Assembly: GCA_029204225.1 (NCBI GenBank)
Contig: CM055098.1
Span: forward strand, 52,718,728 to 52,782,727
Length of the DNA stretch: 64,000 nt
Source of the DNA: Diphasiastrum complanatum
Lineage: Eukaryota; Streptophyta; Lycopodiopsida; Lycopodiales; Lycopodiaceae
Reading direction: 5' to 3'
The notes beneath the pieces were generated by a model. That model was not told where the DNA came from. It was given only the letters and a program-made list of their open reading frames with translations, and ran no database searches. Position 1 is the first letter of the stretch. Every line of letters starts with the position of its first letter. Below are positions 21,690-32,843 of the stretch, piece by piece. Both the position numbers and the translations under genes were made by a program.

Positions 21690-22609
21690 AAGCATATAGG
21701 CACCAATTCAATTCACATAGCTCTTTACGTAGATGATGCATTTATTTTGTCTAACGACACTTCTCTTCTGCACACTACTAAGAGTGATCTGTCAAAGGAA
21801 TTTGACATGACTGATTTAGGAGCTGTCCATTCTTTGCTAGGAATTCACATTACTAGAAATAGGCTTCAGAAGAAGATCTATCTTAGCTAGCAGATATATC
21901 TAAAAGGCATTTTAGAAAAATTTCATATGTCTGATTGCAAACCAACTGATACTCTAATGGATCCAAGTATAGTATTGACTAGATCTACTTGTTTTGATTC
22001 TGATAGTGAAGTACTCAACATAACAAAGTACCCTTATCATTCACTAATAGGATCTTTGATGTATGCAATGTTGTGTACTAGACCAGATTTAGCATACACT
22101 GTTAGCACGTTAAGTCAATTCATGTCTAATCCTAGGATCTCTTATTGGAAAGCGTTAAAGAGAGTGATGAGATATATTCAGGGAAGTTTAGATCACATTT
22201 TATATTATGATGGAAATACTATCGACCCACTCGTCCTACGAGGCTACTCCGACTCAGATTGGGGAGGAACAGTCTACCAGAAAATCTACCTCCGGGTTTT
22301 GTTTCTATCTGGTAGGAGACGACCGATTTCGTGGAACTCAAGGAAGCAGAAATCAGTTGCGCTTTCTTCGACAGAGGCAGAGTACGTCGCAGCATGCCAG
22401 GCTTCAAAAGAAGCTGTATGGATCAGGTTATTACTTCACAACTTACATCACACTCAGTTCAATGCTACCACCATTCTGTGTGACAATTTGAGCTGTATCT
22501 CACTGTCTCTGAATCCCAGATTTCATGGCAAATCCAAGCACATAGAAATCTAGTATCATTTTATTAGGGAGAAATTTTTCTCAGGGCAAGTGATCCTTCA
22601 ATATGTGAT
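21690..22609 (+). mobile_element. Copia element E: RT C-terminus and RNase H
   Basis: A 3' portion of another Copia element (+). IHIALYVDDAFILSND (about 21,712-21,760) is the RT motif with catalytic Asp-Asp. RNase H follows, with RGYSDSDWGG, SWNSRKQKSVALSSTEAEYVA and LCDNLSCISLSLNP. The frame has a TAG at 21,888. Between SDSDWGG and PISWNSRKQ the reading shifts frame and returns about 60 bp later (the shifted frame reads STRKSTSGFCFYLVGDD), a compensated double frameshift. It ends at about 22,609 against the inverted element F. Confidence 0.85.
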
Positions 22610-22610
22610 T

Positions 22611-23397
22611 GATGTAGCATGGACCTGGTTGAGTTGAGAAGAGTTCAATTCTTCCTTTCTGCAATCCCGTTCTATTGAGGTGAATAGGAAATGGTGAACT
22701 GTCTTCTAATACCATGTTCAGCCATGTAGTCAGACATCTCGTTAGAGAGGTATTCGCCACCACCATCAGTTCGGAGTGCTTTCACTTTTATAGACGTTTG
22801 TGTCTCGGCCATGGCCTTGAATCTCTTGAGGCATTTAAAGGCTTCAGATTTGTGCTTAATGAACATGACTGTAGACCATCTAAAATAATCATCTATGAAA
22901 GTGATAAAATAGATTGCATCTCGTAAGGATGGAGTTGGCATTGGCCCACAAAGATCACTATGTACAAGATCCAATACATGCTTTGTTTTGATGGAATGTG
23001 ATTTGGGAAACTTGCTTCAAGAATGCTTGTCATAGACGCATGATTCACAAAAGAAAGATTTCCTATCTAATGAAGAAGGGAAATACAATCCATCAACTAA
23101 ATTATCACAACGCATATAGGAAAGTGATCTTGTATTCACGTGTCCAAATCGACTATGCCACAAAATAGCATTATTGTTTACACTCTCATGAGAGATGCTA
23201 GCTAATGCAACTGAATTAGAGAGTATGTAAAGATTTCTGACTCTAGTGCATGTAGTCAGAGTAGTATCTTCCTCAAATATTGTACACTGCTCAGATGAGA
23301 AGGTAACAATGTAGCCCTCATCAGTTATCTCAAGTACATGAAAGATCATGCAAAGTACCAGATGTAGAACGAGCTGCACGGACGAAGGAGATAGCAA
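22611..23397 (-). pseudogene. Copia F pre-integrase and integrase core
   Basis: LWHSRFGHVNTRSLSYM and FCESCVYDKHS form the HHCC zinc-binding domain. A stop follows, then the integrase core DLVHSDLCGPMPTPSL (first Asp), ALRTDGGGEYLSNEMSDY (second Asp) and NGIAERKN (Glu). Stops occur just before NG and after AERKN, each one base change from a Gln or Arg codon. All three catalytic residues are present. By family this enzyme integrates cDNA; it is broken by at least three stops. Confidence 0.82.
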
Positions 23398-23705
23398 ACT
23401 GGAAGTCGTTAGAATATGCTCTAACCAGTCCTTTTAATCAAATGATTAGCTTAATCACATTTTCTCTGTTCCTATATATAAACAGGATGAACGCGAGAGA
23501 GAAGGTTGCGTGAGGAGGTTGAAGGTTGATGAGTTGGTTCATGTAAGCGCCGGCTAGTAAGCGAGACCACTTGATTAATGTCAGAGCCTACTAGTAAGCA
23601 AGACCAGTTGATGATATAGTATTCGTGAGAGACAAGGTAACACGCTGTGCGGTATGCCAAATAGCGCTCACAAAGATCATTTGAGAATACAGATGCTATT
23701 GACAA
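23398..23705. other. Unexplained block inside Copia F
   Basis: About 300 bp separating protease from pre-integrase sequence. It has a TATA-like CCTATATATAAACAGG (23,471-23,486) and two related AGTAAGCRAGACCA phrases (about 23,555 and 23,595), giving it an LTR or small-insert look. Clean ends were not found. Confidence 0.4.
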
Positions 23706-24164
23706 TCACTTTGATTGCACACTCACCATCATGGCTGTGTAGATCATCTTCTTGTCACCTTCAAATGCCATCAATGATGAATAATACTCCTTATGAAATG
23801 TCACATGTGATGTAGCTCCACTATCAATCCACCAAGGATCAATATCTCCATGATTAGCCAACAAGCATAATGACATAACAAAAGCATCATTTGAAATTTG
23901 TTCATCAACACCATCTTCATTAAGAGTTAGATTGTTTTGCTTCTCACCTTGATCTCTTTTCTTCTTGAAGCAATCACTAGTAAATTGTCCTTTGACTCCA
24001 CAATAGAAACATTTTAGCTTAGATCTATCTTTCTTCTTGCCAACAAAAGTACAAGGCTCACCTTGAACTTGCCCTTTTGACCATTTGTCCTTGCCCTTGC
24101 CCTTGAACTTGCCTTTTAACAACATACTTCCTCCTCTCCAACTTGAGATGTACAAGATGATCAT
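23706..24164 (-). pseudogene. Copia F nucleocapsid zinc knuckle and protease
   Basis: A 152-codon open frame. A Lys/Gly-rich basic stretch leads to CFYCGVKGQFTSDC, where the zinc-binding His of the CX2CX4HX4C pattern reads Gln-Phe, so the knuckle is altered. Next, WWIDSGATSHVTFHKEYY is an intact-looking Copia protease active site (Asp-Ser-Gly). The frame then runs out at 23,706 where the unexplained block begins. Confidence 0.8.
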
Positions 24165-25050
24165 CCCCTTGCTTGGAGTCTATAAAAGCTCAAAAATCAC
24201 AAATGTAGAATAGCCTCCAAATTAGCACGACCTCCTCTATTTATAGTGGTCCTTAGTGCCTCAAATTTTGGGCCTTATTACCTTAATTTAGGCCCGACAA
24301 CCATTATTAAAATTCCTGCCAATACAAATATGGCGTGGTTCATTAGGTCACTTTATTGACGAACTTAATGACATAAGCCTACTCTAACTTAGCACCATGG
24401 CTACATTTAGCAAACTCTTTGGTTGCGCATGAGCTAATTATACCTAGGACATGACATGGATTGAGCTGGTATGATCTTCTGAAGTATCCATGAGACTCTC
24501 ACATGGTTGCCATCCTTCAAAAGTGTTCTTTCTCATTTTAAAAAACAAAATCAATAACCACCAAAAGTTTAGTTTCACGATCTTTCATGCTTTCCATCAT
24601 TGCTCTAACATAAGGTCTCCACAACTTGTATCTAATTCTATGTCACCAATCCGGTGTCTTCTTGATATGATCACACATTGTTTTAAATGTACCTTAGTTT
24701 GTCACATTCATGAGATTGATCCAATTCAACAAAAAAAGAAGGGTAATTGTCATGGCACTATCAAGAGTAACTTTGTTGGAATTGTCAATATACCTCCCCC
24801 CCCCCCCCTAATCAAAGTGTTATACTTCAATACAGTTTTTCTTTTAACACAACAAAATTTCAAAGGTTACACATGCATTAATTTCTTATAGTAATCATCA
24901 CTTTCATGGAAAATAAACTCTCTCATTTCTCCTCCTTTTGGCAACCTGCCAATTGGCATTCCTGCCTTGTGTCTTGACCAATTGTGACTATTACAAAGAC
25001 TTTATTTACCATTCATTCACTCAATACTTTAGTCATTCTATGTATGATTG
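24165..25050. other. No gene recognised; short poly-C run
   Basis: AT-rich DNA. A homopolymer of about 13 C residues lies at 24,797-24,809. Confidence 0.5.
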
Positions 25051-25250
25051 TGGGGGTTGGCCTAGTCGGTTAGCTTGGCATCCAAAGTTTCTTTGGTCCC
25101 AAGTTCGAGACTCCCTTGGAAACCAAGAAGCATTCTATGTATGTTCATCAAAGCTTACATTGCTGGACAAATTTATCCATACTTCAACTTTTCTTAAGAT
25201 CTTCCTCACTTTTTTTTTCAAAAAAGAGCCAAAAAAACTGGCTTAATTTT
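25051..25250 (+). mobile_element. Probable tRNA-derived SINE
   Basis: GGGGGTTGGCCTAGTCGGTT at 25,052-25,071 resembles a tRNA-type A box (TGGCNNAGTGG), and CAAGTTCGAGACTCC at 25,100-25,114 resembles a B box (GGTTCGANNCC). The spacing of about 35 bp is right for an internal Pol III promoter. It does not look like a complete tRNA: no acceptor stem pairing was found and the sequence runs on into non-tRNA body. The 3' end is not defined; it is set at the A/T-rich run near 25,240. Confidence 0.5.
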
Positions 25251-25914
25251 GGCAAGTAGTTTTACTTGCTAATGTGGCTTCAAACATAGACTTGTCATCA
25301 TTCATGCAACCTCTAGACTTTTTACACATGAAAAAAAAATTGCATTCAAGGTAGTAGGGTCTTCATGTTTTCATAAACATTTCTTTACTTCTATAGATCT
25401 TTCGTACAAAAAAGCACTACGTCATTCCATCACTGGTAAGGCACCACAACTCGATGCTTATTTCTTACTAGCAAACAGTTTTCTCAAAACTCACTCACAT
25501 AGATAATAGGGACTTTCAACAAAATGCCCGTCACTCCACGCAATCCAACAAAACAAAAAGAATTGCAAATTTGCTAATGAACGAATGTTTTTAACATAGG
25601 CCTTTCACATCAATTTGCCTTGTAGTGGCTTCTCCTAAATGATTCAATGTTGCTTTCACATATGAACAATGCCTCTACGACAATTGCTTTTACATCCCTT
25701 ACGACTTCTCATATCACCAAGTGCTATCTTATAATGGGAAGTGTTGAACTCCATCTTCAAGCATTTCTAAGCTGGGCATTCTAACAAAATGATGCTAACC
25801 ACATTTGAGATACTGAATCACGCAAGATTAGATTACTCAAATACCAAGATATGTTTACACAGTACTATAATTCTATTACTTTCTACATCACAACAAAGCA
25901 AAGATCTCTTCAAT

Positions 25915-25924
25915 ATGTGTGTGT

Positions 25925-25986
<62 letters not shown>
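25915..25986. repeat. Compound (TG)n(CG)n(TG)n(AG)n microsatellite
   Basis: TG repeats, then about nine CG units (25,927-25,941), then TG repeats, then AG repeats. The alternating purine-pyrimidine part of about 48 bp, with a CG core, is a sequence type that adopts Z-DNA readily. Confidence 0.95.
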
Positions 25987-26954
25987 ACATATCTAACAAA
26001 AAGCTTGTCAACGTTGCAATACAAGCGCAATGAATTGTTAAGAGTAAACATCAAAGTCGCATTAAGGAGCTCGCTTAAAGACCTTCAACCCAAGGAAATC
26101 AAGATCCATGAGAACAAAACTTGAAATGAAGGTAAAAAATTCCAACAAGTTTTCAAATGACTTGGAAAACAACTTTTTTGCTAGACGGTGTATTGATAAT
26201 TTTTAGCATCACATTAACAAATAGAAAAGAAAGCAAGAGTGGAACAACAACGAAAGGAACTTATCTTTGCATAGCCAAGAGTTCAAACTTAAAGAAACAG
26301 CCACTCTTAGTGAATGTGAGGCCGGCTGGATTCATTGCAATTTAACTTACAAGTAATGAAACTACAAAAATAATAAAATTTTGATTTGCCCGAACAATCA
26401 CAGGGCAAAGTCAATAATTGGTCATGTGAAAGGAATTGAATTTGAATCGGCAGTTAAGCTACAAGTTTTTTTCATCAACATGGTAGTGGTATATAGGTCT
26501 AAATAATGATCATCCCTGCTCGACTTAGTATTGGATCGCTTGAGAGAAGTGTGACTCCTCATGGGCATCATAGCTGGTCGCAATGGAAGTAACCTTTGTA
26601 GCAAACTCACGTATTTTCAGCTCACAGGTTTAGCATGCTTGCAATGTCACTAAAATAGGAAACAAGTTATATCATCTATTGGGTGTCTAGAATCAAGAGT
26701 TATTTATGTAGAAGACGTTGATAATTCCATTGTTCTTCATAGACTGGTCTTAAAGAATTAACTCTGCCAACTTACCTTCGTATGATACACAAGCATAGCT
26801 AAGAATAGCCATCCACCTTGAGATGTGGTTATCACCAACTCAGGTTTCCAATGAAATGGTGTACTTCTTCACTTCCATTACCACTTGCAAAAGTAGAGCT
26901 AAAACATTGTGCTGTTTAAATCAGAATTGTTTGTTTTTGAGGTAAAGCTTTCTC
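25987..26954. other. 3' flank of the DnaJ gene
   Basis: No separate gene recognised. The DnaJ transcript (minus strand) should end in this region. Its 3' UTR would begin at 26,954, but I could not place the polyadenylation site with confidence. Confidence 0.5.
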
Positions 26955-28466
26955 TTAACCTGGACCTCCAAGAATCTTCTTCAGGGCTGTTTTCTGATCT
27001 GGGGTTAACCTTGAGGGAAATTTGATGTCAAACTTGATGATCAGGTTGCCCCGTTTTCCTTGCTCCTTGGCAATGGGCATGCCTTCCTTTTGTACCACCT
27101 TCTCATATCCAGCATGAATGATGTCAGTGATAAGAATGCTCAAAATCCTGCCATCAAGGGTGTTAATGGTGGCTGTGTAGCCAGTGAGAGCCTCAGTGAG
27201 TGTGATCTTTTTCGTGACGATCAAGTCGCTCCCATCACGCTGAAAAACCTCGTGGGGTTTCTCTTCAATCACAAACACAAGATCAGCCGGAACGACATTA
27301 GGTTGTTCGTTTCCTTTTTCGGGAAATGTAATTTTGGTGCCCTTTTTCCATCCAGGTTTCACATCGATTGTTAGTATTTCCTCCACCGGCGTAATCTTGC
27401 TGCATTGCAGAATCAATACACATGAAAGAATAACACCCAAGTGAAGGAGAAGCACAATTTTTCTTTTCTGAATGAAAGTATTGTTATTAGGTAAAAAACC
27501 CTGTTATGCTTGGAATATGGATGCACTTACCCAGTTGCATCTGCTACATTTCTTGATATTTTCATTTTCCTAGTGGAGCCACTGTACAGCTCCTCCAAAG
27601 AACAATGCAGCTTGTTTTCCACCGCCGCAGCCTTGCGCGCTGATGGTGGAGCCCCACCTGCACCTTCCGTGAAAGACCTAAACACGTTTTCTGTTCCTCC
27701 AAAGCCACCAAACATCCCATCAAACGCAGTCCTGCCAGCACTGCGACTACCCACTCCACCCATCGACCCCATGCTTGTGAAATTGCTTGATCCACCAAAA
27801 AACTCTGCAAATATGTCCTCTGCATTTCTGGGGTTGAATCTGAATGTGCTATTGCCAGCATTTCCATTTGAGAAACCCCCACTTTGAGGGGGCACTTGCC
27901 CCTTTAGCCCCTCTTCCCCATACTGATCATAGATCTCTCTCTTCTGTGCATCGCTGAGCACCTGCCACAAAGAGTGCATCACTTAATGTCTTAATACAGG
28001 AACCAGAATAGCTTCCTCAACCCCATATAGTACAGAAGCTGAACAGGCATGCTAGCACCCTCTGACCCGATTGGGATAGGGGAAAGGAGTAATGCAAGGA
28101 CAAAGATCTGAAAAGGAGCTAGCAAAACATACCCATTAACCAGGCCAATGCATGATCTTACAAGAACAGGGAGCTAGCAACGGCCTTTACTATTTTAGGA
28201 AGCTCTGGATGAAGTAAACCTTTATGAACACAAGAACTCAATTGAACAGCATCAAATAGGAGTGCATTTGCATTGTAATGAGAAAAGTAAAGGCAACGCA
28301 CCTCATAAGCTTCAGAGATCTGCTTGAATTTGGCCTCAGCTTCCTTCTTATTGTTGGGATTCTTGTCTGGGTGCCATTTCATGGCCAGCTTTCTATAGGC
28401 CTTCTTCAGCTCATCCTCTGAAGCTGTCCTGCCCACCTTGAGAATGGTGTAATAATCCAGACCCAT
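26955..28466 (-). CDS. Type II DnaJ (HSP40, DNAJB-like), three exons, intact
   Basis: J-proteins deliver clients to HSP70 and stimulate its ATPase, mainly in the cytosol for this subtype. Exons on the minus strand: 28,302-28,466; 27,531-27,961; 26,955-27,399. The introns have GT donors (GAG|GTGCGT, GG|GTAAGT) and AG acceptors (TTTGTGGCAG, CAATGCAG). The summed coding length is 1,041 bp, giving 346 residues plus stop with no frame error. J domain about 1-70 with HPD at 32-34 (KWHPDK) and QISEAYE at the exon junction; Gly/Phe-rich linker ([18 protein letters not shown]); then CTD I/II ([42 protein letters not shown]). There is no CXXCXGXG zinc region, hence type II. The last residues are ILGGPG. 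The start is the Met in MGLDYY, matching the usual N-terminus; an in-frame upstream ATG at 28,508 would add 14 residues. It is the only convincing host gene here. Confidence 0.95.
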
Positions 28467-29635
28467 CACTGGATCCGCGCCTCTGCCACCCAATGGATCA
28501 CAACCCACCTCCTGAAAAGTGCTTCCGATCCAATGCTGCTGCTCAGATCACATAAAAAACTAGGCAACCAAGGGGATCGTGCAGCCAGACTTAATAAGAG
28601 AGACGAAGAAAGTGGTCCCTTCTGCCAACAGGAGTAGGGGAAAAGCAACGGGAAGCCCTAAAGGAATCTAGGGCTAGGATTCTGATTAGGTGGTGCCATG
28701 TGCATACATCCAAAGTTGTTACTAGGATGGTTTTAAGTGGCCAAATCGAGATGGGCAATTGTCACCTTGTTATTCTATTGTTGATATGGCACTAAAGAAG
28801 AGCCAACCTTGCATTTCATAGTGATAGTGGCATTACACTCCCCTCCACCCCCACGCACGCCACCCACCCCCAAGATGGAATGTTATGTGACACTTTGGGC
28901 ATGTCACGTTGGTGCAAGTCCATGAATTCATTCATACCTATCTACATTTACAATTTGTTGGGTGACAAGTCTACTATTAGCCATTCACAATACATTACTA
29001 TAAATTTTTGTTTGCTTCACACCTCCATAACAGTGGACCGAGAGATATGTTGTCCCCCTTCAATGCTTGCAAGTTTGTTAACCTCGTTAAATGCTTCTGT
29101 CACACCACTTGCAAGACACTAGATTTGAAACTACCATACGAGGGTCGTATATGTTTTTGGAAGTGTATTTGATACTATTGGTTTCAACATGCACAAAGCT
29201 TACCTCGTGATCCACTTATAGGCCAAGCGAAGATTGGAGCAAGAGGCTCCTAGATATTCATGTTCTGAATCAGTCAATATTTGAGCAAGCATATTCAAGG
29301 ATGCAACAACCACTCTTATCCGGCTCATGTTTTGTGGGGGATTCCCACATACATTTACTCCTTCAATTTGGGGCTAGTGGAATTGTTTTGGCTTCGAGAA
29401 AAGGGAAAATGTAAACATAAGCCCCTCCAACTCGTGAGCATGGAAGGTCCAACTTGCCACCATCAAGAGTACTAATGGTTTCGCTCCCTTCATGGTTGTC
29501 TTCGACATCTACAAAACATTCCTCTTGTCGAGATCTAAGTTAAGGTCTGAAACTATAGTTTGGTAAAGCTTCTATTATAATTTCTATGTTGAATTCTCTT
29601 TTCTATTCCGCACTTAATCACGAGAGAATCCAACA
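28467..29635. other. DnaJ upstream region and flank of Copia G
   Basis: Sequence near 28,467-28,700 is less AT-rich and probably holds the DnaJ 5' UTR and promoter; I found no clear heat-shock element or TATA box. The stretch 28,835-28,872 is C-rich (CACCCACCCCC). The last ~130 bp before 29,636 probably form the end of the Copia G 5' LTR, but no matching copy of that sequence is visible in the 3' LTR. Confidence 0.45.
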
Positions 29636-29638
29636 GAG

Positions 29639-29651
29639 TGGTATCAGAGCC
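29639..29651 (+). promoter_or_regulatory. Copia G primer-binding site
   Basis: TGGTATCAGAGCC, a perfect match to the plant initiator-Met tRNA complement, just after ATCCAACA, which would be the LTR end. Confidence 0.9.
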
Positions 29652-29709
29652 ATCGTTCCAAACTACTAATAGTATTCGAGACTGTTTTACAATTTCTTAG
29701 ATCTTCATC

Positions 29710-30560
29710 ATGGAAGGTAAATCTTCGGAAATCCGCTTGATCAATAAGTTCAACGGTGATGACTTCCACATGTGGAAGTTCAAAATGAAGATGATACTCA
29801 CTGAAAAAGAACTCTGGGGATACGTCCATAGCCAAGCCGGCTAAACCTGACATGTCGACCACCTGGGAAGCTAAGGATGGCAAAGATCTTGCCATTGTAT
29901 CTTTGAATCTTAAAGATTCACAAATAGATCATGTAGTTGATTGTTCCAACTCCAATGAGGCATGGGACATTCTTACTAGTGTATACAAAATGACAGATGT
30001 ATCGACTCGTCTCTTTTTGAGATAGAAGTTCATGTCACTCAAGATGAGTGAAGCAACCTCAGTCCTGATCATCTAAATGAATTCAAATAGCTACTCAATC
30101 AGTTAGCTGCAATAGGTTCACCAATATCGGACGAAGATGCTAACATGTCTCTTATGCCCAGTCTTTCTCCCTCTTACGACAATCTAGTATTGCTACTTAG
30201 CAATGCTCTTGACCTGTCTCTGCAAAAGGTGACAACAAGTTTGTTGCAGGAAGAAGTAAGAAGGAAAAGCTTATCTATGTCGAATTCGAAGACAGTCGCT
30301 CTCTATTTGAATAAGCAACAGCTCCATAAGAAGAAATCTTCAAAGGACAAGAAGACAAAAGCTAAGCAAACTGATTTAGACCAACAATCACAACAACACA
30401 ATCGACAACATCAAAAGCCTAAGACCAGACTCTTCTACGAGTATTGCAAGAGAACCAATCACAACATCAAGGATCGTTGAGTTCTCAAGCACAATGAAAC
30501 AAAGAAGAAGATGTAGCAGGATGGAGGATTTGATTCCGCTAGAACCTCTCATGAAGACCC
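29710..30560 (+). pseudogene. Copia G gag
   Basis: The ATG at 29,710 opens MEGKSSEIRLINKFNGDDFH, which matches the gag start of H (36,387). TAA ends the first piece near 29,842. The rest is read in other frames to 30,480 (LMPSLSPSYDNLVLLLSNAL, LQEEVRRKSLS, then a Lys/Gln-rich tail). The zinc knuckle around 30,435-30,480 reads FYEYCKRTNHNIKDR: two of the three Cys are replaced by Tyr and Arg, so RNA-binding zinc is lost. Confidence 0.82.
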
Positions 30561-30570
30561 AACTCTGCTA

Positions 30571-31019
30571 ATGATACAGGATGAACCCATTAGAGATGCA
30601 TTGGATTGGTATTTCAATTCTGGTGTTTCTCAGCATCTGACTTCATGTAAGTCCTTATTAGAAGACCTCACACCAGCAGATTCGAAGTATGTCTACTTCG
30701 GTGACTCAAGTGCACTACAATTGAAGGCAAAGGATCTATACGCCTTTATCTTTTAAATGGTAAGTTGACCTTGCTCAAGGATGTACTTTACATACCCAAA
30801 CTGACCATAAATTTATTGTCAGTTAGCAAGCTCACTGATCAGGGCTGTAGAGCCTTGTTTAATTTGAAGCAATGTACCATTTTGGATAAGATCTGTAAAG
30901 AAGTCCTCTCTGCAAACAGAGAAGGTAATTTGTTCATTCTGGGTCACGAATATGCACTTTCTACTAATGTGAGTACTTCAAATGCCCAATTATAGCATCA
31001 AAGATTAGGACACTTAAAC
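30571..31019 (+). pseudogene. Copia G protease and pre-integrase
   Basis: WYFNSGVSQHLTSC (about 30,607-30,650) is the protease site with the catalytic Asp replaced by Asn (family: D-S-G). The frame to 30,756 is followed by LLKDVLYIPKLTINLLSVSKL (30,768 onward), typical of the Copia protease C-terminus, and then ILGHEYALSTN. A TAG at 30,993-30,995 precedes the HQRLGHLN-type zinc site, seen as HQRLGHLNMRSIL around 31,000. Confidence 0.8.
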
Positions 31020-31980
31020 ATGAGATCAATCTTGTATATGCATCATAATAGTATGGCCAAGGATTTAAACTTTGATGCTGCCTCTACTGACATTCGACAT
31101 GTCTGTGAGATGTGCCTACTAGGCAAACAACCTAGATTAAGATTCCTAAAGGGACAAGCCACTAGAGCTAAGTTCATTCTAGAATTGATACATAGTGATT
31201 TGTGTGGCCCTATGAGTACTCCCTCTTTGGGTTTAGCACTATATTTTATCACTTTTATCGATGATTATTCAAGATTTACCAACATTATGTTCATTAAGAA
31301 CAAGTCTAAAGCATTCAATTAACTGTTTCAAATATTTCAGACAGTTTGTTGAGACACAGACTAGTCAACGACTCAAGACCCTGCATATAGACAGTGGTGG
31401 AGAGTTCATGTCAGATGAAATGTCCGACTATCTGGCATCATTCGACATTCATCATCAGTTCACCACCAGCTACACACCACAACAGAATGGAGTAGCCAAA
31501 AGGAAGAACCAAACATTACTCAATGCAACACGATCAATGATGTCAAACAATCAACTCACCAAGAATTTTTGGGATAAAGCTATTTCAACAGCTTGCTATA
31601 TGCAAAAGTATTTGAGTACCAAAGCAGTCGACTTAAAGACTCCCTTCAAAGCTTTCTATGGCTACAAACCGAGAGTCTAAGACACCTTCGAGTGTTTGGT
31701 TGTCTTTGTTATGTACAGATTCTCTCTGATCTGAGAAAGAAGCTTGACCCTGTCACCTACAGGAGTATCTTCATTGGATACTCGACATCACACAAACCCT
31801 ATCGAATCTACAATGTCAAGTCGAGTCATATCTCAGTTAGTCGAGATGTCATCTTTCTCGAAGACAGATTCTTCGACTTCAAGCAGAAGCAATCAATGCA
31901 AGAGTTCGTTCCAACAACTCCCATCACCATCAACAGGCCTCGCTATCCCAACAAACATCGAAGATACTCATGTCGCATAG
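31020..31980 (+). pseudogene. Copia G integrase, catalytic Glu replaced
   Basis: CEMCLLGKQPRLRF (zinc site) and LIHSDLCGPMSTPSL (first catalytic Asp) lie in one frame to 31,322. After a frameshift, LHIDSGGEFMSDEMSDYL (second Asp) and QQNGVAKRKN follow, in which the invariant catalytic Glu (GVAERKN in related copies) is Lys. A further frameshift near 31,600 leads to LRHLRVFGCLCYVQ and IFIGYSTSHKPYRIYN. It is non-functional by frame and by active site. Confidence 0.85.
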
Positions 31981-32106
31981 CAAGGAGAATCATCATCCCA
32001 GCAATCGACTATTGTTTGAAGATCTACTCGACATCGACAAGAACCCGATCATTTTATCCCTCATGCATTCATCAGCAACGATGAACATGCCTCAATAGCA
32101 GAAGCA

Positions 32107-32843
32107 TTGTCGAGTTCGAATGCAGACAACTGGCATTCTGACGTGCATGTTGAGTACAATTCAATGATGAAGATTAAGACCTGGCATCTTGTCGAAGCTC
32201 CTCCTGATGCAAAGATCATCGACATTAAGTGGATCTTTAAGTTGAAGCTCAATCCAGATGGTTCGACAGCCAAATGGAAAGCTCAACTAGTTGTCAAACG
32301 ATACGAACAAACCTATGAGATTGACTACACTGAGACATATAGTCCAATCATAAAACTTCAGCCAAAGATCTAGAAGTCCACCAGATGGATGTTCAAACAA
32401 CTTTTCTGAATTCATGTATACAAGAAGACATTTACATCTATCAACCTGAAGGTTTACATCATTCAAGGCCAAGAACATAAGGTATGTAAGCTGCAAAGAG
32501 CTCTCTACAGGCTAAAGCAAGCTCCAAGGGCCTGGTTCAATAGAATCAATTGATTATTGTTGCCACACGACTTCATTCCTAATTCTTTTGACTCTAATGT
32601 TTATCTCAAACACAGAGGCTCGGGCTATGTCATAATAGCTCTATATGTTGATGACTCTATGATCATCAACAATTCGAATTAGTTGCTTCATGAGACGAAG
32701 TCACTTTTGTTGAAGGAATTCGAAATGGCCGATTCAGGCCCTATGCACTACCTTCTGAGAATCGAGATAAGTAGAGATAGAGCGAACAGAAGTATCACGA
32801 TAAGCCAAGAAAGGTATCTAACCAGTGTACTCTACAGGACGGC
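32107..32843 (+). pseudogene. Copia G reverse transcriptase
   Basis: WHLVEAPPDAKIIDIKWIFK and NPDGSTAKWKAQLVV open the RT domain in a frame ending at 32,373. Motif A (VHQMDVQTTFL) follows near 32,380-32,410, QPEG near 32,440, the LKQAPRAW-type segment near 32,510, and ALYVDDSMIINN (Asp-Asp) at about 32,640-32,675. At least three stops and two frameshifts are present. Confidence 0.8.

Larger units (their letters stand above)
22610..24164 (-). mobile_element. Copia element F: zinc knuckle to integrase
   Basis: The inverse orientation to E, with which it abuts tail to tail. In minus order: CCHC knuckle and protease (24,164-23,706), an unexplained 300-bp block (23,398-23,705), the pre-integrase zinc domain, and the integrase core running into 22,611. 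RT, RNase H, the first part of gag and the LTRs are missing. Confidence 0.85.

Noticed and set aside
25051-25125. A functional tRNA gene
   Set aside because: A and B boxes are present, but no acceptor stem or complete cloverleaf could be formed; SINE is the better reading.
27405-27455. Upstream extension of the last DnaJ exon to a Met at 27,455
   Set aside because: This is intron sequence; the GT-AG intron 27,400-27,530 restores the conserved family sequence and the reading frame.
27060-27887. Plus-strand open frames opposite the DnaJ exons
   Set aside because: Antisense shadows of a strongly supported coding region.
28158-28301. Extension of DnaJ exon 1 downstream
   Set aside because: Reads into the intron after a good GTGCGT donor and loses family similarity.
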